NCBI RefSeq assembly: GCF_900343155.1
Contig: NZ_OUNG01000002.1
Coordinates: 248,001 to 312,000 of the forward strand
DNA: 64,000 bases
Direction: 5' to 3'
Origin: Lactimicrobium massiliense
GTDB taxonomy: Bacteria > Bacillota_I > Bacilli_A > Erysipelotrichales > Erysipelotrichaceae
Below are positions 9,181-17,444 of this stretch, piece after piece. Under the pieces are notes generated by a model. It did no database searches and was not told the origin of the DNA. It worked only from the letters and a program-made list of their open reading frames with translations. Each line of letters opens with the position of its first letter. The first letter of the stretch is position 1. The position numbers and the translations under genes are program-made.

Positions 9181-9390
9181 GCCCAGGGACAAACAACCTG
9201 AGCTGCTAATAGACATTATATAAGAGGCGTAACATTTAACTACAGACTACATTTTGCCGTTTTTATCAGTATAAGTACGCTTTATTAGCATATTTTACAT
9301 TGCCTATGATGTTTAAACATATATTTAAGAAACACAAAAATAATTAAAATATATAATTACAATTGACAGCGCTTACACATCAATATATTA
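9181..9390 (+). repeat. 210-bp direct repeat, left copy (target duplication of second IS1634 element)
   Basis: The segment beginning GCCCAGGGACAAAC recurs at 11298-11507, offset 2,117 bp, apparently without mismatch. It ends one base short of completing the -10 box TATTAT of the operon promoter (here TATTAC), which shows the insertion hit inside that box. The rest of 8945-9180 is cargo sequence with no gene I can support beyond the short-transcript candidate. Confidence 0.92.
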
Positions 9391-9420
9391 CCTGACTTTA
9401 GAAGTTAACGTTAAAAAATG

Positions 9421-9459
9421 GTGCTAAACCTCCGATATCAAAATCGGAAGTTCAGCACT
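9421..9459 (-). terminator. Transposase terminator of second IS1634 element
   Basis: On the minus strand GTGCTGAACTTCCGAT pairs with ATCGGAGGTTTAGCAC and is followed by CATTTTTT. The stem overlaps the transposase stop codon. Confidence 0.75.
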
Positions 9460-11132
9460 TTTTCTATTTTTCTGGAGTTCAATATATAGTGATCCAGAGG
9501 CAGCTTTGTCATCTCTGCAAACTCCTTTATAAAGGGACTGTTGGTTGCCAGATTGATGTATTTTCCATCTGCTTCTACTACATTGAATTCCTTCATGAAA
9601 TTGAATATTTCTGATGAAGAGTATTTATTTTCCAAAATCTTAAATTGAAGGATCCTGCCCAGAAGAACTGTCAGATAACAGACCAGAAAATGTCCTTTGA
9701 TTGTGTCCTCTTTCTGCAAGAATACAGGGCGTGCATCCAGGTCGGATTTCATGATCCGGAAGGATTCTTCAATACGCCAGAGATTGTGATAGGTGCTGTA
9801 GATGTCTTTGGGAGCCATATTAACTTCTGAAGTTACCAGCAGGTTATAACCTGCCAGCTTAAGGTCTTTCTCGATTTGCGCTTCATTTATCTCTGTAACC
9901 ACCTTGTCATCTGTCTTTTCGCCTTTACTGGTTGACTTGAATGTGACGTATTTTGAAGATTCACCATATTCATTTTTCTTGGCCATAGACTGAGATAATC
10001 TGGTGGCTTTATCAACCATTTTCATGATTTCAAATTTCTTCTTTTTAGCCAGCTGCGGATTGTATGTTACAACCCGTTTTTCTTTTAAATTGACTGTATG
10101 CTTTTTGCCGTCTTTGTCTGTATAGGTATATGGGAATTTGTCGACACATGCCTTCCATTTGTATTTAAGGCTTCCATCTGGGTTCGTAACATTCTGATAT
10201 CCGTTTTCCAGAAGAACCCATACTTTTTCCTTTTCAGGAAGTGTCTTTACAGATTTAGAAAAGAGATAGCCATCACCATTGCTTACCGCGTTAATGATAT
10301 TTTCAGAGCAGTTGAGTCCCTTGTCAGCTACCTGTATGGTTTTCCCTTTAATGCCTTGTCTGTTTTTCATAGAGGCAATAATATCCCTGAGAACTGGTTT
10401 CTCGGATTCGTTCCCTGGATACATTCTCATCCCAATCGGAATCTGGTTGGCATCCAGCAGAAGGCCAAGCCCAATGATAGGATCTTTCCTGTTTTCCTTA
10501 CTTGGCCCTTTTCTTCTGAAATCGTCTTCACGGTCAATTTCAAAATAGAAGTTTGTGCAGTCAAAATATGTTGTCGAAGTGGAAAGACTGTACTTTTCGG
10601 AAACCTGAGCAGTAAATAATTCAACAATTTTTTCATAATTACTTCCAAGAAACTCTATTCCTTTGAGCATCTGATTATAGGAGTAATCATATTCCTGAAA
10701 CAGGAATGGCAGCACCTCGTGGAAAGTGCGTAATTTACTGCATGGATTGATAGCACGCGCATAGATCAACGAAAAGAGAACATCCGTAATCTTGAACTGA
10801 AAGTCATTAGTAAGCTGATACAGATCGATAAATCTTTTCACCTGCAGCTTTTCGAGAATTGCATGCAGGGGAAAGTAGCCTAAAGAGCGCATCGGAGAAG
10901 AAGTAGAGATGCGTTTGACTTTCTCTTTCTTGCGTTCCTGATTCATCTCTTCAACAACTTGTTTGTAGTGAGTGACAGGATCCGGAATTTCATCAGTCTT
11001 CAAATCATTTACATAGCCCAAAGCCTTGTAAGAACGATGGCAGGTCTGTCTCCTTTCCGGGTTGTAGAAAGACTCGTAGATCTGCAGATAGACACCTTTT
11101 TTCAGGTTAGATTTCTTAAGAAAGTAGGCCAT
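9438..11132 (-). CDS. IS1634-family transposase (second type)
   Basis: This 564-residue transposase shares the family blocks with the 615-residue enzyme: YFDCTNFYFEIDREDD, VADKGLNCSENI and WRIEESFRIMKSDL, giving the D, D and E of the catalytic triad. The open frame reaches 11168, but the ATG at 11132 follows AGAGGG and a TGCTATAAT extended -10, so it is preferred. The intervening insertion domain is charged and lysine-rich. No frameshift is seen, so the element may be active. Confidence 0.9.
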   Translation of the reverse strand: MAYFLKKSNLKKGVYLQIYESFYNPERRQTCHRSYKALGYVNDLKTDEIPDPVTHYKQVVEEMNQERKKEKVKRISTSSPMRSLGYFPLHAILEKLQVKRFIDLYQLTNDFQFKITDVLFSLIYARAINPCSKLRTFHEVLPFLFQEYDYSYNQMLKGIEFLGSNYEKIVELFTAQVSEKYSLSTSTTYFDCTNFYFEIDREDDFRRKGPSKENRKDPIIGLGLLLDANQIPIGMRMYPGNESEKPVLRDIIASMKNRQGIKGKTIQVADKGLNCSENIINAVSNGDGYLFSKSVKTLPEKEKVWVLLENGYQNVTNPDGSLKYKWKACVDKFPYTYTDKDGKKHTVNLKEKRVVTYNPQLAKKKKFEIMKMVDKATRLSQSMAKKNEYGESSKYVTFKSTSKGEKTDDKVVTEINEAQIEKDLKLAGYNLLVTSEVNMAPKDIYSTYHNLWRIEESFRIMKSDLDARPVFLQKEDTIKGHFLVCYLTVLLGRILQFKILENKYSSSEIFNFMKEFNVVEADGKYINLATNSPFIKEFAEMTKLPLDHYILNSRKIEKVLNFRF

Positions 11133-11297
11133 AAAGCACCCTCTTATATTATAGCACCATAACACCATATATAGAATAGTTAAAAAATAAATTTGTCAAA
11201 TTTTCACGCATCAAAAAAATCCCATGAAATAGGGCTGAATGAATGATTTGACTAATAAGGACTCCTAAAGATTCATGGTGCTATGCTCTAAAGACGG

Positions 11298-11507
11298 GCC
11301 CAGGGACAAACAACCTGAGCTGCTAATAGACATTATATAAGAGGCGTAACATTTAACTACAGACTACATTTTGCCGTTTTTATCAGTATAAGTACGCTTT
11401 ATTAGCATATTTTACATTGCCTATGATGTTTAAACATATATTTAAGAAACACAAAAATAATTAAAATATATAATTACAATTGACAGCGCTTACACATCAA
11501 TATATTA
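11298..11507 (+). repeat. 210-bp direct repeat, right copy, carrying the operon promoter
   Basis: Identical to 9181-9390. This copy keeps the complete TTGACA-17-TATTAT promoter with the downstream operon. The duplication therefore left the sugar operon with its native regulatory region despite the IS insertion. Confidence 0.92.
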
Positions 11508-11508
11508 T
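11480..11508 (+). promoter_or_regulatory. Sugar operon promoter overlapped by a cre-like CcpA site
   Basis: TTGACA (11480-11485), a 17-bp spacer and TATTAT (11503-11508) form a near-consensus promoter. The 14-bp TGACAGCGCTTACA (11481-11494) matches the cre consensus at 13 positions and covers the -35 and spacer. CcpA binding there would block RNA polymerase, so repression by preferred sugars is expected. Confidence 0.85.
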
Positions 11509-11542
11509 TATCGTAAACAAGGAAGAAAGTTGAGGATGAAAG

Positions 11543-12223
11543 ATGAAACAGTACATTGCTCCATCGATTATCTGTGGAAATCGTCTGAATCTCGAGGCAG
11601 AAATTCAAGAGCTGAATCGTTCAGATGCGGACCTGATTCACTTTGATGTAATGGATACTACATTTACGCCAATGGACCCAACAACCTGTTTGTCACCAGA
11701 CTTAATTCCATTATTTCGAAAACGAACAAACATTCCGTTGGATATTCACATCGAAATCAATGAACCATATAATCTGATTTGCAACATTCTTCCATATTGT
11801 GAAGGCTGCTATATTCAGGTACATATTGAATGCTGTTCAAAGATCAGTCATTACATAGATCTGATCAGAAAAGGAGGAGCCTATCCTGCTATTGCACTTA
11901 ATTGCGGTACATCACTGGAATTGATTCGCGACGTAATTGAAGAAGTTGATTTGATTGATCTTTGTACAACAAATTCAAAAAATGGATCGCATGCATTTAC
12001 AGAATCACTTCAGAGGAAAATTCGCAAGGCAAGAGAGATGACACTGGAAGTTGGCAGAAAGTATATGATTATCGAAGTTGATGGAGGGATCAATTTCGAA
12101 CGGGCTGAAAAATGCAAAATTCTTGGTGCAAATGCGTATGTGTTAGGGACAAAGAGTGTTTACAACCAGAATAAGAGTGTTTCGGAAAAGATTAATGAAT
12201 TTCGAAAATTCATCGAAAAATAA
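11543..12223 (+). CDS. Ribulose-phosphate 3-epimerase-like protein
   Basis: This 226-residue TIM-barrel protein resembles ribulose-5-phosphate and allulose-6-phosphate 3-epimerases. APSIICGN, LIHFDVMD, LDIHIEI and IIEVDGGINFE supply the expected metal-binding and acid/base residues. The loop that normally reads NPGFGGQxF is NSKNGSHAF, so the phosphate-side pocket has changed. It is the first gene of the operon, with ribosome site GTTGAGGATGAAAG. A 3-epimerisation of a phosphorylated ketose is likely, but the substrate is unknown and should not be assumed to be ribulose 5-phosphate. Confidence 0.8.
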   Translation: MKQYIAPSIICGNRLNLEAEIQELNRSDADLIHFDVMDTTFTPMDPTTCLSPDLIPLFRKRTNIPLDIHIEINEPYNLICNILPYCEGCYIQVHIECCSKISHYIDLIRKGGAYPAIALNCGTSLELIRDVIEEVDLIDLCTTNSKNGSHAFTESLQRKIRKAREMTLEVGRKYMIIEVDGGINFERAEKCKILGANAYVLGTKSVYNQNKSVSEKINEFRKFIEK

Positions 12224-12247
12224 AATTAATCTTCAGGAGGGGAGACT

Positions 12248-12871
12248 ATGAAGAGTTATTCCATTGTTCTAATAATAGGGGTGATAGTTACATTCCTGTA
12301 TTCTGTTTTTCATGACCTAAAACTTCGCAAAAAACGCAAACAAGTTCTGGAAGAACTGACGATCGCTTTAATGAAAGGGGATAATCAGAAATACGAAATT
12401 ATTTTGTCAGATAATCAAGGAATGTTTCCGAGATTTAATCTTGCATATCTTCAGCTCGAAAATGAAATCGCACAGAATAACTATTCAAACATCAGAAAGT
12501 CATTGGCAGATTTTGAACAGGCTAAGCTAAATAAGAAGCAAAAGAAAGCGCTTTACGGAATGCTATTCAATTATTTTATGGCGCAGGGACATTACAAAGA
12601 AGGTGGTACATGTCTAAAAAAGTTGAAAGAAGATGGAGTTACAGAGAGTGTTCATCATTGTGAAATTATTTACGACACTTTAGCGGAGAATGGATCAGCG
12701 TATATTGATGAAGTATTAAAAAGAGTTGAAACAGAATCTGGTGAAAAGCGACTTCGCAGTACATATTTGTTATCTAAGATGTACGCGAATCAAGGCGACT
12801 TGCTTAATGCCCGAAAATATGAACAGGAAGTCCAGGAAAACATAATAGCTTTGCTTCAGACACAAGCTTAA
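12248..12871 (+). CDS. Unknown membrane-anchored helical-repeat protein
   Basis: I do not recognise this 207-residue protein. It has one N-terminal membrane segment (about 5-22, SIVLIIGVIVTFLYSVF), a basic stretch LRKKRKQ, then a soluble helical region with TPR-like spacing. Topology suggests a cytoplasmic domain held at the membrane. It has its own strong ribosome site (AGGAGGGGAG) and lies between the epimerase and aldolase genes, inside the operon. A scaffold for the PTS or enzymes is conceivable but unsupported. Confidence 0.7.
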   Translation: MKSYSIVLIIGVIVTFLYSVFHDLKLRKKRKQVLEELTIALMKGDNQKYEIILSDNQGMFPRFNLAYLQLENEIAQNNYSNIRKSLADFEQAKLNKKQKKALYGMLFNYFMAQGHYKEGGTCLKKLKEDGVTESVHHCEIIYDTLAENGSAYIDEVLKRVETESGEKRLRSTYLLSKMYANQGDLLNARKYEQEVQENIIALLQTQA

Positions 12872-12894
12872 TTCCGAGAAGTTAGGAGGAAACT

Positions 12895-13560
12895 ATGATT
12901 AGAAATATTAATAAATATATTGAACACAGTCATGGAAATAAAACAAATGAAGTGTTTGATGAATATCTTGAAGTAGCAAGAAAGTATAATGTGAGATGCT
13001 GCTTTGCCAATCGCTTTCAACGTGATCATGCTGTGAAATATCTGGAAGGAACAGATGTAATTGTTGCTGCGGGGGCTGATTTCCCGCTTGGACAAGAATC
13101 GATAGAAGCACAGCTTGCTGACTTCGAAGATTTGTATCGTGTTGGCTATCGTGAAATCGAAGGAACACTGAACCAGTATGCAGTTGAAAACAGACTGTAT
13201 GAATATTTGGAACGTGAGATCAGAGAACTCTCATTGTTCTGTAAAGATCGCGGAATCTTTACAAAGTTAATTCTTGAAACTTGTAAGATGGATGAAGAAT
13301 GTCTTGAAAAAGTATGTTTTATGGCATTGGATGCCGGCACCTCATGTCTGAAGACTTCGACTGGGAGGAGTTTTAAAGGAGCCGAACTTGAAAAGGTAAG
13401 ATTCATGAAATCAATCCTTGGAGATCGGGTCGCAATTAAAGCTTCAGGTGGGATAAGAACCTATGAGGATGCATGTGCATTTATCGAGGCTGGAGCGTCC
13501 TATATAGGTGCAAGCAATACGATTGAGATTATTGAAGGCGAAAGGAAGTATTTCAATTAA
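12895..13560 (+). CDS. DeoC-like class I aldolase
   Basis: This 221-residue protein has the deoxyribose-phosphate aldolase signatures: Schiff-base lysine K153 in CLKTSTGRSF and the second lysine K182 in AIKASGGIRTYEDA. The strand that carries the catalytic aspartate of DERA (EVDVV or EIDMV) reads EIEGTLN, putting a glutamate (E89) in its place. The aldolase chemistry should be kept, but the acceptor or the proton relay may differ. In this operon it more likely cleaves a phosphorylated sugar intermediate than deoxyribose 5-phosphate from nucleosides, since no nucleoside genes are near. Confidence 0.85.
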   Translation: MIRNINKYIEHSHGNKTNEVFDEYLEVARKYNVRCCFANRFQRDHAVKYLEGTDVIVAAGADFPLGQESIEAQLADFEDLYRVGYREIEGTLNQYAVENRLYEYLEREIRELSLFCKDRGIFTKLILETCKMDEECLEKVCFMALDAGTSCLKTSTGRSFKGAELEKVRFMKSILGDRVAIKASGGIRTYEDACAFIEAGASYIGASNTIEIIEGERKYFN

Positions 13561-13691
13561 TAGCAATTGTAAACGGACTATTGTTGACAAAGATAAAACA
13601 ATTTAAATCAATAGAAATTATTAAAAGATGTTATTAATGCGCAAATTTTGATGAAAAGGAGAAAAAAATTCTGCGAAAGTTAGGAAAAAGA

Positions 13692-14123
13692 ATGGAAAAG
13701 ATAACAAAAATTGTAGTAGCAACGCACGGAAAGCTTGCAGAAGGATTTAAAAGCGCAATGAACATAATTGCTGGAGACACGACAGAAGTTAAATTTCTGT
13801 CCTGCTATACTACTCCGGATTTCGATATGGAAGAAACAGTGCAGCAAGTGTTCAAAGAAACAGATTTCGAACATGAAAACTTACTGGTCTGTACAGATCT
13901 GTTTGGTGGAAGTGTATGCAATTGGTTTATGAAACATTATAACGACCATCCATTTTTCCTGGTCGCGAACGTAAACCTAGGTATTCTGGTAGATTTCTTA
14001 TTAACTGGAGAAGAGCTAAATGTTGAGTTGCTTAGAGAGAAGTGTAACAGCGATCTCCATAAGCCGGTTGAAGTCAGTTCCAGAATGGAAGATATAGAAG
14101 AGGATGATGATGATGATCTTTAA
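13692..14123 (+). CDS. PTS mannose-family EIIA component
   Basis: This 143-residue EIIA-Man domain has its phosphorylatable histidine at H12 (VVATHGKLAEGF) and the LVCTDLFGGSVCN stretch. It takes phosphate from HPr and passes it to the IIB protein encoded next. The tail is strongly acidic (EDIEEDDDDDL), which is unusual. The 131-bp gap before it contains a TTGACA and an AT-rich stretch, so an internal promoter is possible but not clear. IIA, IIB, IIC and IID follow in the standard order. Confidence 0.92.
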   Translation: MEKITKIVVATHGKLAEGFKSAMNIIAGDTTEVKFLSCYTTPDFDMEETVQQVFKETDFEHENLLVCTDLFGGSVCNWFMKHYNDHPFFLVANVNLGILVDFLLTGEELNVELLREKCNSDLHKPVEVSSRMEDIEEDDDDDL

Positions 14124-14192
14124 TTACTCAAACAGGACGGAAGCGGAGTAAAGAAAAAGATCAAATTTAAAAAAATAGAAAGGAGAAAGGAA

Positions 14193-14666
14193 ATGATTGC
14201 AGGCGTTAGGGTAGACCACCGACTCGTACACGGACAGGTAGCGGTAGCTTGGACGCATCATCTTGATATCGGGAGAATAATTCTGATCGATGATTCTATA
14301 GCAGCAGACGAATTTCAGTCACAGGTTCTTAAGATGGCAAAACCTGCTGGTGTGAAACTCAACATCTTCAGTGTTGAAAAAGCACTAGCAAAAATGCCTA
14401 AGGTGGAGTCCCTGAATGATCGAATCTTTATCGTATTCGGTAATGTAGATAATGCATTAAGATTCGTTAAGGGATATCCAAAACTGAAGGAAATCAACTA
14501 CGGGGGCACAAAGAAAAAAGAGGGAACTAAGAAGTATTCTGAGACAATTTATCTCACTCCAACGGAAATTGAACAAACTCGGCAAATTCTTGATGCTGGT
14601 GTCAAAGTATTTATCCAACAGCTTCCATCCACAAAACGTGTAGATCTAACAAAAGAAAATTTATAA
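14193..14666 (+). CDS. PTS mannose/fructose/sorbose-family EIIB component
   Basis: This 157-residue protein begins MIAGVRVDHRLVHGQVAVAW, the EIIB signature with phosphohistidine H13. It transfers phosphate from IIA to the incoming sugar bound by IIC/IID. Family members transport hexoses, amino sugars and Amadori compounds, so sequence alone does not give the substrate. A GAAAGGAGAAAGG ribosome site precedes it. Confidence 0.92.
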   Translation: MIAGVRVDHRLVHGQVAVAWTHHLDIGRIILIDDSIAADEFQSQVLKMAKPAGVKLNIFSVEKALAKMPKVESLNDRIFIVFGNVDNALRFVKGYPKLKEINYGGTKKKEGTKKYSETIYLTPTEIEQTRQILDAGVKVFIQQLPSTKRVDLTKENL

Positions 14667-14681
14667 GAGGAGATTAGAAAA

Positions 14682-15470
14682 ATGTTTGTTAAAGCATTAA
14701 TCGTAGGTCTAATCGCAATTTACGAAAGACTTGACTCGAGAATTCTTGGTCGTCTTAATGGAGAACGGCCGCTCATCACATGTACGATTGTTGGTCTTTT
14801 ATTAGGCGATCTGAAAACAGGCCTCGCAATTGGCGCACAGATGGAAATGGTTTCCATGGGCTTCATTGCAATTGGGGCTTCTGGTTATGACATGAACCTT
14901 GGTTCTTTGATCGCTACCGCTCTCTGTATCATCAACAAACTTGATGTCAGTTCAGCGCTTGCAATCGCTACAATCGTAACGACTCTCTATAATGCACTTG
15001 TTAATCTTCGTTCTATCATTTTAATCTCCATGAACCGTTCCATTCATGCAGCAATTGATAGAGGAGACTTCAAGGCAGCAAAAGCTTATCCGCTGTGGGG
15101 AGGGATAATTGTAAATGCATTATTCGAATTTATTCCAGCCTTTGTTGTTGTTTACTTCGGAAGTGGCTTTGTAGAGAAACTGAACTCCATGATTCCTCAG
15201 GTAGTTATTTCCGGCTTATCACTTGGTGCACAGCTCGTATGCTTCTTCGGTTTTGCAACACTGCTCAATATTATGGTCAATAAAAAGACTTGGGTATTCT
15301 ACTTCCTTGGTTTCTTGATTGCTGCATTAGGACATCTCAACCTTACGTATGTAGCTGCGGTTGCAATCGTTCTTGCTTTTATTTTCTATCATCTCAGATA
15401 TGGCAATGATTCCGGTAAGACCGCTCTTGCAGGAGCTGGTGTGGACGAACATGATGAGCTGGATGACTAA
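14682..15470 (+). CDS. PTS mannose-family EIIC component
   Basis: This 262-residue polytopic protein (about seven to eight membrane segments) carries EIIC-Man features such as RPLITCTIVGLLLGDLKTGL and GAQMEMVSMGFIAIGA. With IID it forms the membrane channel and sugar-binding unit. It starts 15 bp after the IIB stop, behind GAGGAG. Confidence 0.92.
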   Translation: MFVKALIVGLIAIYERLDSRILGRLNGERPLITCTIVGLLLGDLKTGLAIGAQMEMVSMGFIAIGASGYDMNLGSLIATALCIINKLDVSSALAIATIVTTLYNALVNLRSIILISMNRSIHAAIDRGDFKAAKAYPLWGGIIVNALFEFIPAFVVVYFGSGFVEKLNSMIPQVVISGLSLGAQLVCFFGFATLLNIMVNKKTWVFYFLGFLIAALGHLNLTYVAAVAIVLAFIFYHLRYGNDSGKTALAGAGVDEHDELDD

Positions 15471-15484
15471 AGGAGGATCACAAA

Positions 15485-16321
15485 ATGTCACAAAAAGGTC
15501 TTGAACTTCAGCGTAATACTCCACTGAATAAAAAAATTGCTGAATTTTTCTGGGGAAGCTGGCACATGGAATGCATGTGGAACTTTGAAAACCAGCAGGG
15601 AGCCTCCTTTATGAGAGGTATATCCAATACATTGGATCGTCTTTATTGCGAACCTGATGAAATTGAAAAGAAAAAAGAAAGATACAGAGCAGAAGATGAA
15701 TTCTACAATTCTACTCCACAGTGCGGTGCCTTCATTCTTGGTGTAGCTGCCGCAATGGAAGAAGAATATGCTGCCAATCCTGATACATTCGATCCGCGTG
15801 CAATCTCTTCAGTAAAGACCACATTAATGGGACCTCTGGCAGGTATCGGTGATGCAATTATTCCTGGTACTATCCGTCCGATTGCGATGTCTATTGGTAT
15901 CTCTCTTGCGCAGCAAGGTTCCATTCTGGGACCAATCATCGCAATGATTATTTCCTTTGTTACTAGTTTCTCCATTACATGGTATGGTGCAAAGTTTGGT
16001 TATACAAAGGGTGGGCAACTGATTAAAGAAATCAGTGAGAACAACATGTTTGATAAGGTAATGTATGGCTGTTCCATTGCAGGTCTTATTATCGTCGGCG
16101 GTATGACCGCATCTCTTGTTTCGATTACAACTCCACTTGCGATGGGAGAAGCACTTGTTCTCCAGGATTTGTTAGATAGCATTATGCCCTGTCTGCTTCA
16201 GCTTGCAGGTGTCCTGATTATGTATCGAGTAGTTAAGAAGGGCGTTCATCCGGTTGCGGTTGTCATGCTTTGTCTTGTACTTGGTGTCATTCTTAAGGCT
16301 CTTGGCATTCTCACAGCATAA
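15485..16321 (+). CDS. PTS mannose-family EIID component
   Basis: This 278-residue protein has the EIID-Man pattern: a cytoplasmic N-terminus with GSWHMECMWNFENQQG, then TTLMGPLAGIGDAIIPGTIR and three C-terminal membrane segments. It completes the IIA-IIB-IIC-IID set. The ribosome site is AAGGAGG. An SIS-domain protein follows after 40 bp. Confidence 0.92.
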   Translation: MSQKGLELQRNTPLNKKIAEFFWGSWHMECMWNFENQQGASFMRGISNTLDRLYCEPDEIEKKKERYRAEDEFYNSTPQCGAFILGVAAAMEEEYAANPDTFDPRAISSVKTTLMGPLAGIGDAIIPGTIRPIAMSIGISLAQQGSILGPIIAMIISFVTSFSITWYGAKFGYTKGGQLIKEISENNMFDKVMYGCSIAGLIIVGGMTASLVSITTPLAMGEALVLQDLLDSIMPCLLQLAGVLIMYRVVKKGVHPVAVVMLCLVLGVILKALGILTA

Positions 16322-16361
16322 TAAACTCAATGAAATAACATTAGAAAAGGAGAAAAATGAA

Positions 16362-17333
16362 ATGTTAGATGTAAAGAAAGCAGTCAGCGAATTAATGGCT
16401 GACAAAGAAGTCAAAAACGTGAGCTTCGCAGGATGTGGAGGATCTCTGGCATGCTTCTATCCGCCATACTATTATCTCACACACGAATCTAAGACTTTAA
16501 CAACCAATTTCGGTAATGCGAATGAATTTGCAAATAATCCGCCGAAAAATGTTGATGAACATTCTATCGTTCTTGTTGCATCACGTCGTGGTAATACTCG
16601 CCAGACTGTTGAGGCTGCAAAGAAAGCGAAAGAACTCGGTGCTACAGTTGTAGGTCTTCAGCTTGAAACTGATACAGAACTGGAAAAGGTAGTTGATCTG
16701 ACAGTACAGTTCAAAGATACAGGCGTAGATGGAGCTCTGTATGAAGAAAGCAAGAGCGCTCTTGCACTGGCTATCACATACGAAATTCTTAATAATGTTG
16801 AAGGCAATACAGAAATATATAACGAAATGGTTGCTGCGATGAAAAAGATGAACGAAATCGTTCCGAAAGCTTGCAAGGATGTAGTTCCGGATGCAATTAA
16901 GTTCTCTCTTGATTATGCAAATGATGATTTAATCTACACAATGGGAACAGGAACTGCTTGGGAAGCTGCTCAGCAGCAGACAATATGCATCTTTATGGAA
17001 ATGCAGTGGATCAATTCTGCTGTAATTCACTGTGATGAATTCTTCAATGGCCCATTTGAAATCACAGAAAAAGATACAGCATATCTGCTCCTCAAGAGCA
17101 CAGGAAAAACAAGAGCTGTAGATGACCGTGCAATTACATTCCTCAACAAGTTCAATAATCATCTCACAGTAATCGATGGTCTCGATTACGGTATGGGTGA
17201 GCTTGGAGAAGTATCAGAATATTTTGACCACAGCTTCTACAGCGAACTGCTTGGTGTTTATAACCACCTTCTCGCTGATCGCCGTCAGCATCCGCTTAGC
17301 TGGCGTAAGTACATGTGGAAGTACAACTATTAA
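16362..17333 (+). CDS. FraB/FrlB-like SIS-domain sugar-amine deglycase homologue
   Basis: This 323-residue protein has two SIS domains (about 15-150 and 180-310). It closely resembles the deglycases that split phosphorylated Amadori compounds, FraB in particular: FAGCGGSLACFYP, NEFANNPP, ICIFMEMQWINSA and QHPLSWRKYMWK. From memory, FraB needs a glutamate (E214) and a histidine (H230) in this region. The glutamate is kept as E213, but the histidine position is N229 (EFFNGPFE). The ATG at 16362 follows AAAAGGAG; upstream in-frame codons belong to the IID overlap. A sugar-amine 6-phosphate substrate is likely; the exact reaction is open. Confidence 0.8.
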   Translation: MLDVKKAVSELMADKEVKNVSFAGCGGSLACFYPPYYYLTHESKTLTTNFGNANEFANNPPKNVDEHSIVLVASRRGNTRQTVEAAKKAKELGATVVGLQLETDTELEKVVDLTVQFKDTGVDGALYEESKSALALAITYEILNNVEGNTEIYNEMVAAMKKMNEIVPKACKDVVPDAIKFSLDYANDDLIYTMGTGTAWEAAQQQTICIFMEMQWINSAVIHCDEFFNGPFEITEKDTAYLLLKSTGKTRAVDDRAITFLNKFNNHLTVIDGLDYGMGELGEVSEYFDHSFYSELLGVYNHLLADRRQHPLSWRKYMWKYNY

Positions 17334-17373
17334 TTTTGCTGCTAACCAATATTGATTGAAATCCCCTTTCTGT

Positions 17374-17412
17374 ACAGCCTGCATACAATTACAGTGTGCG
17401 GGCTGTTTCTAT
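17374..17412 (+). terminator. Hairpin between SIS gene and MATE gene (attenuator-like)
   Basis: A 13-bp stem, ACAGCCTGCATAC (17374-17386) with GTGTGCGGGCTGT (17394-17406), is fully paired with G-T pairs and followed by only a weak TTTCT. It may reduce expression of the distal genes or protect the upstream mRNA rather than fully terminate. Confidence 0.5.
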
Positions 17413-17444
17413 GAAGTAAGATTGTGTTTTAAGAGGAAAATTTG

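Larger units (their letters stand above)
9391..11297 (-). mobile_element. Second IS1634-family insertion sequence (1.9 kb)
   Basis: Bounded exactly by the two 210-bp repeats, the element is about 1,907 bp. Imperfect termini are CCTGACTTTAGA at the left and CCGTCTTTAGA (read inward) at the right. One transposase gene occupies it. It is a different member from the 2,099-bp pair: the transposases are clearly diverged. Confidence 0.88.

Noticed and set aside
11298-11480. Sigma-54 promoter for the mannose-family PTS operon
   Set aside because: Many such operons use LevR and sigma-54, but I see no TGGCAC-N5-TTGC element and no LevR-type gene; a near-consensus sigma-A promoter is present.
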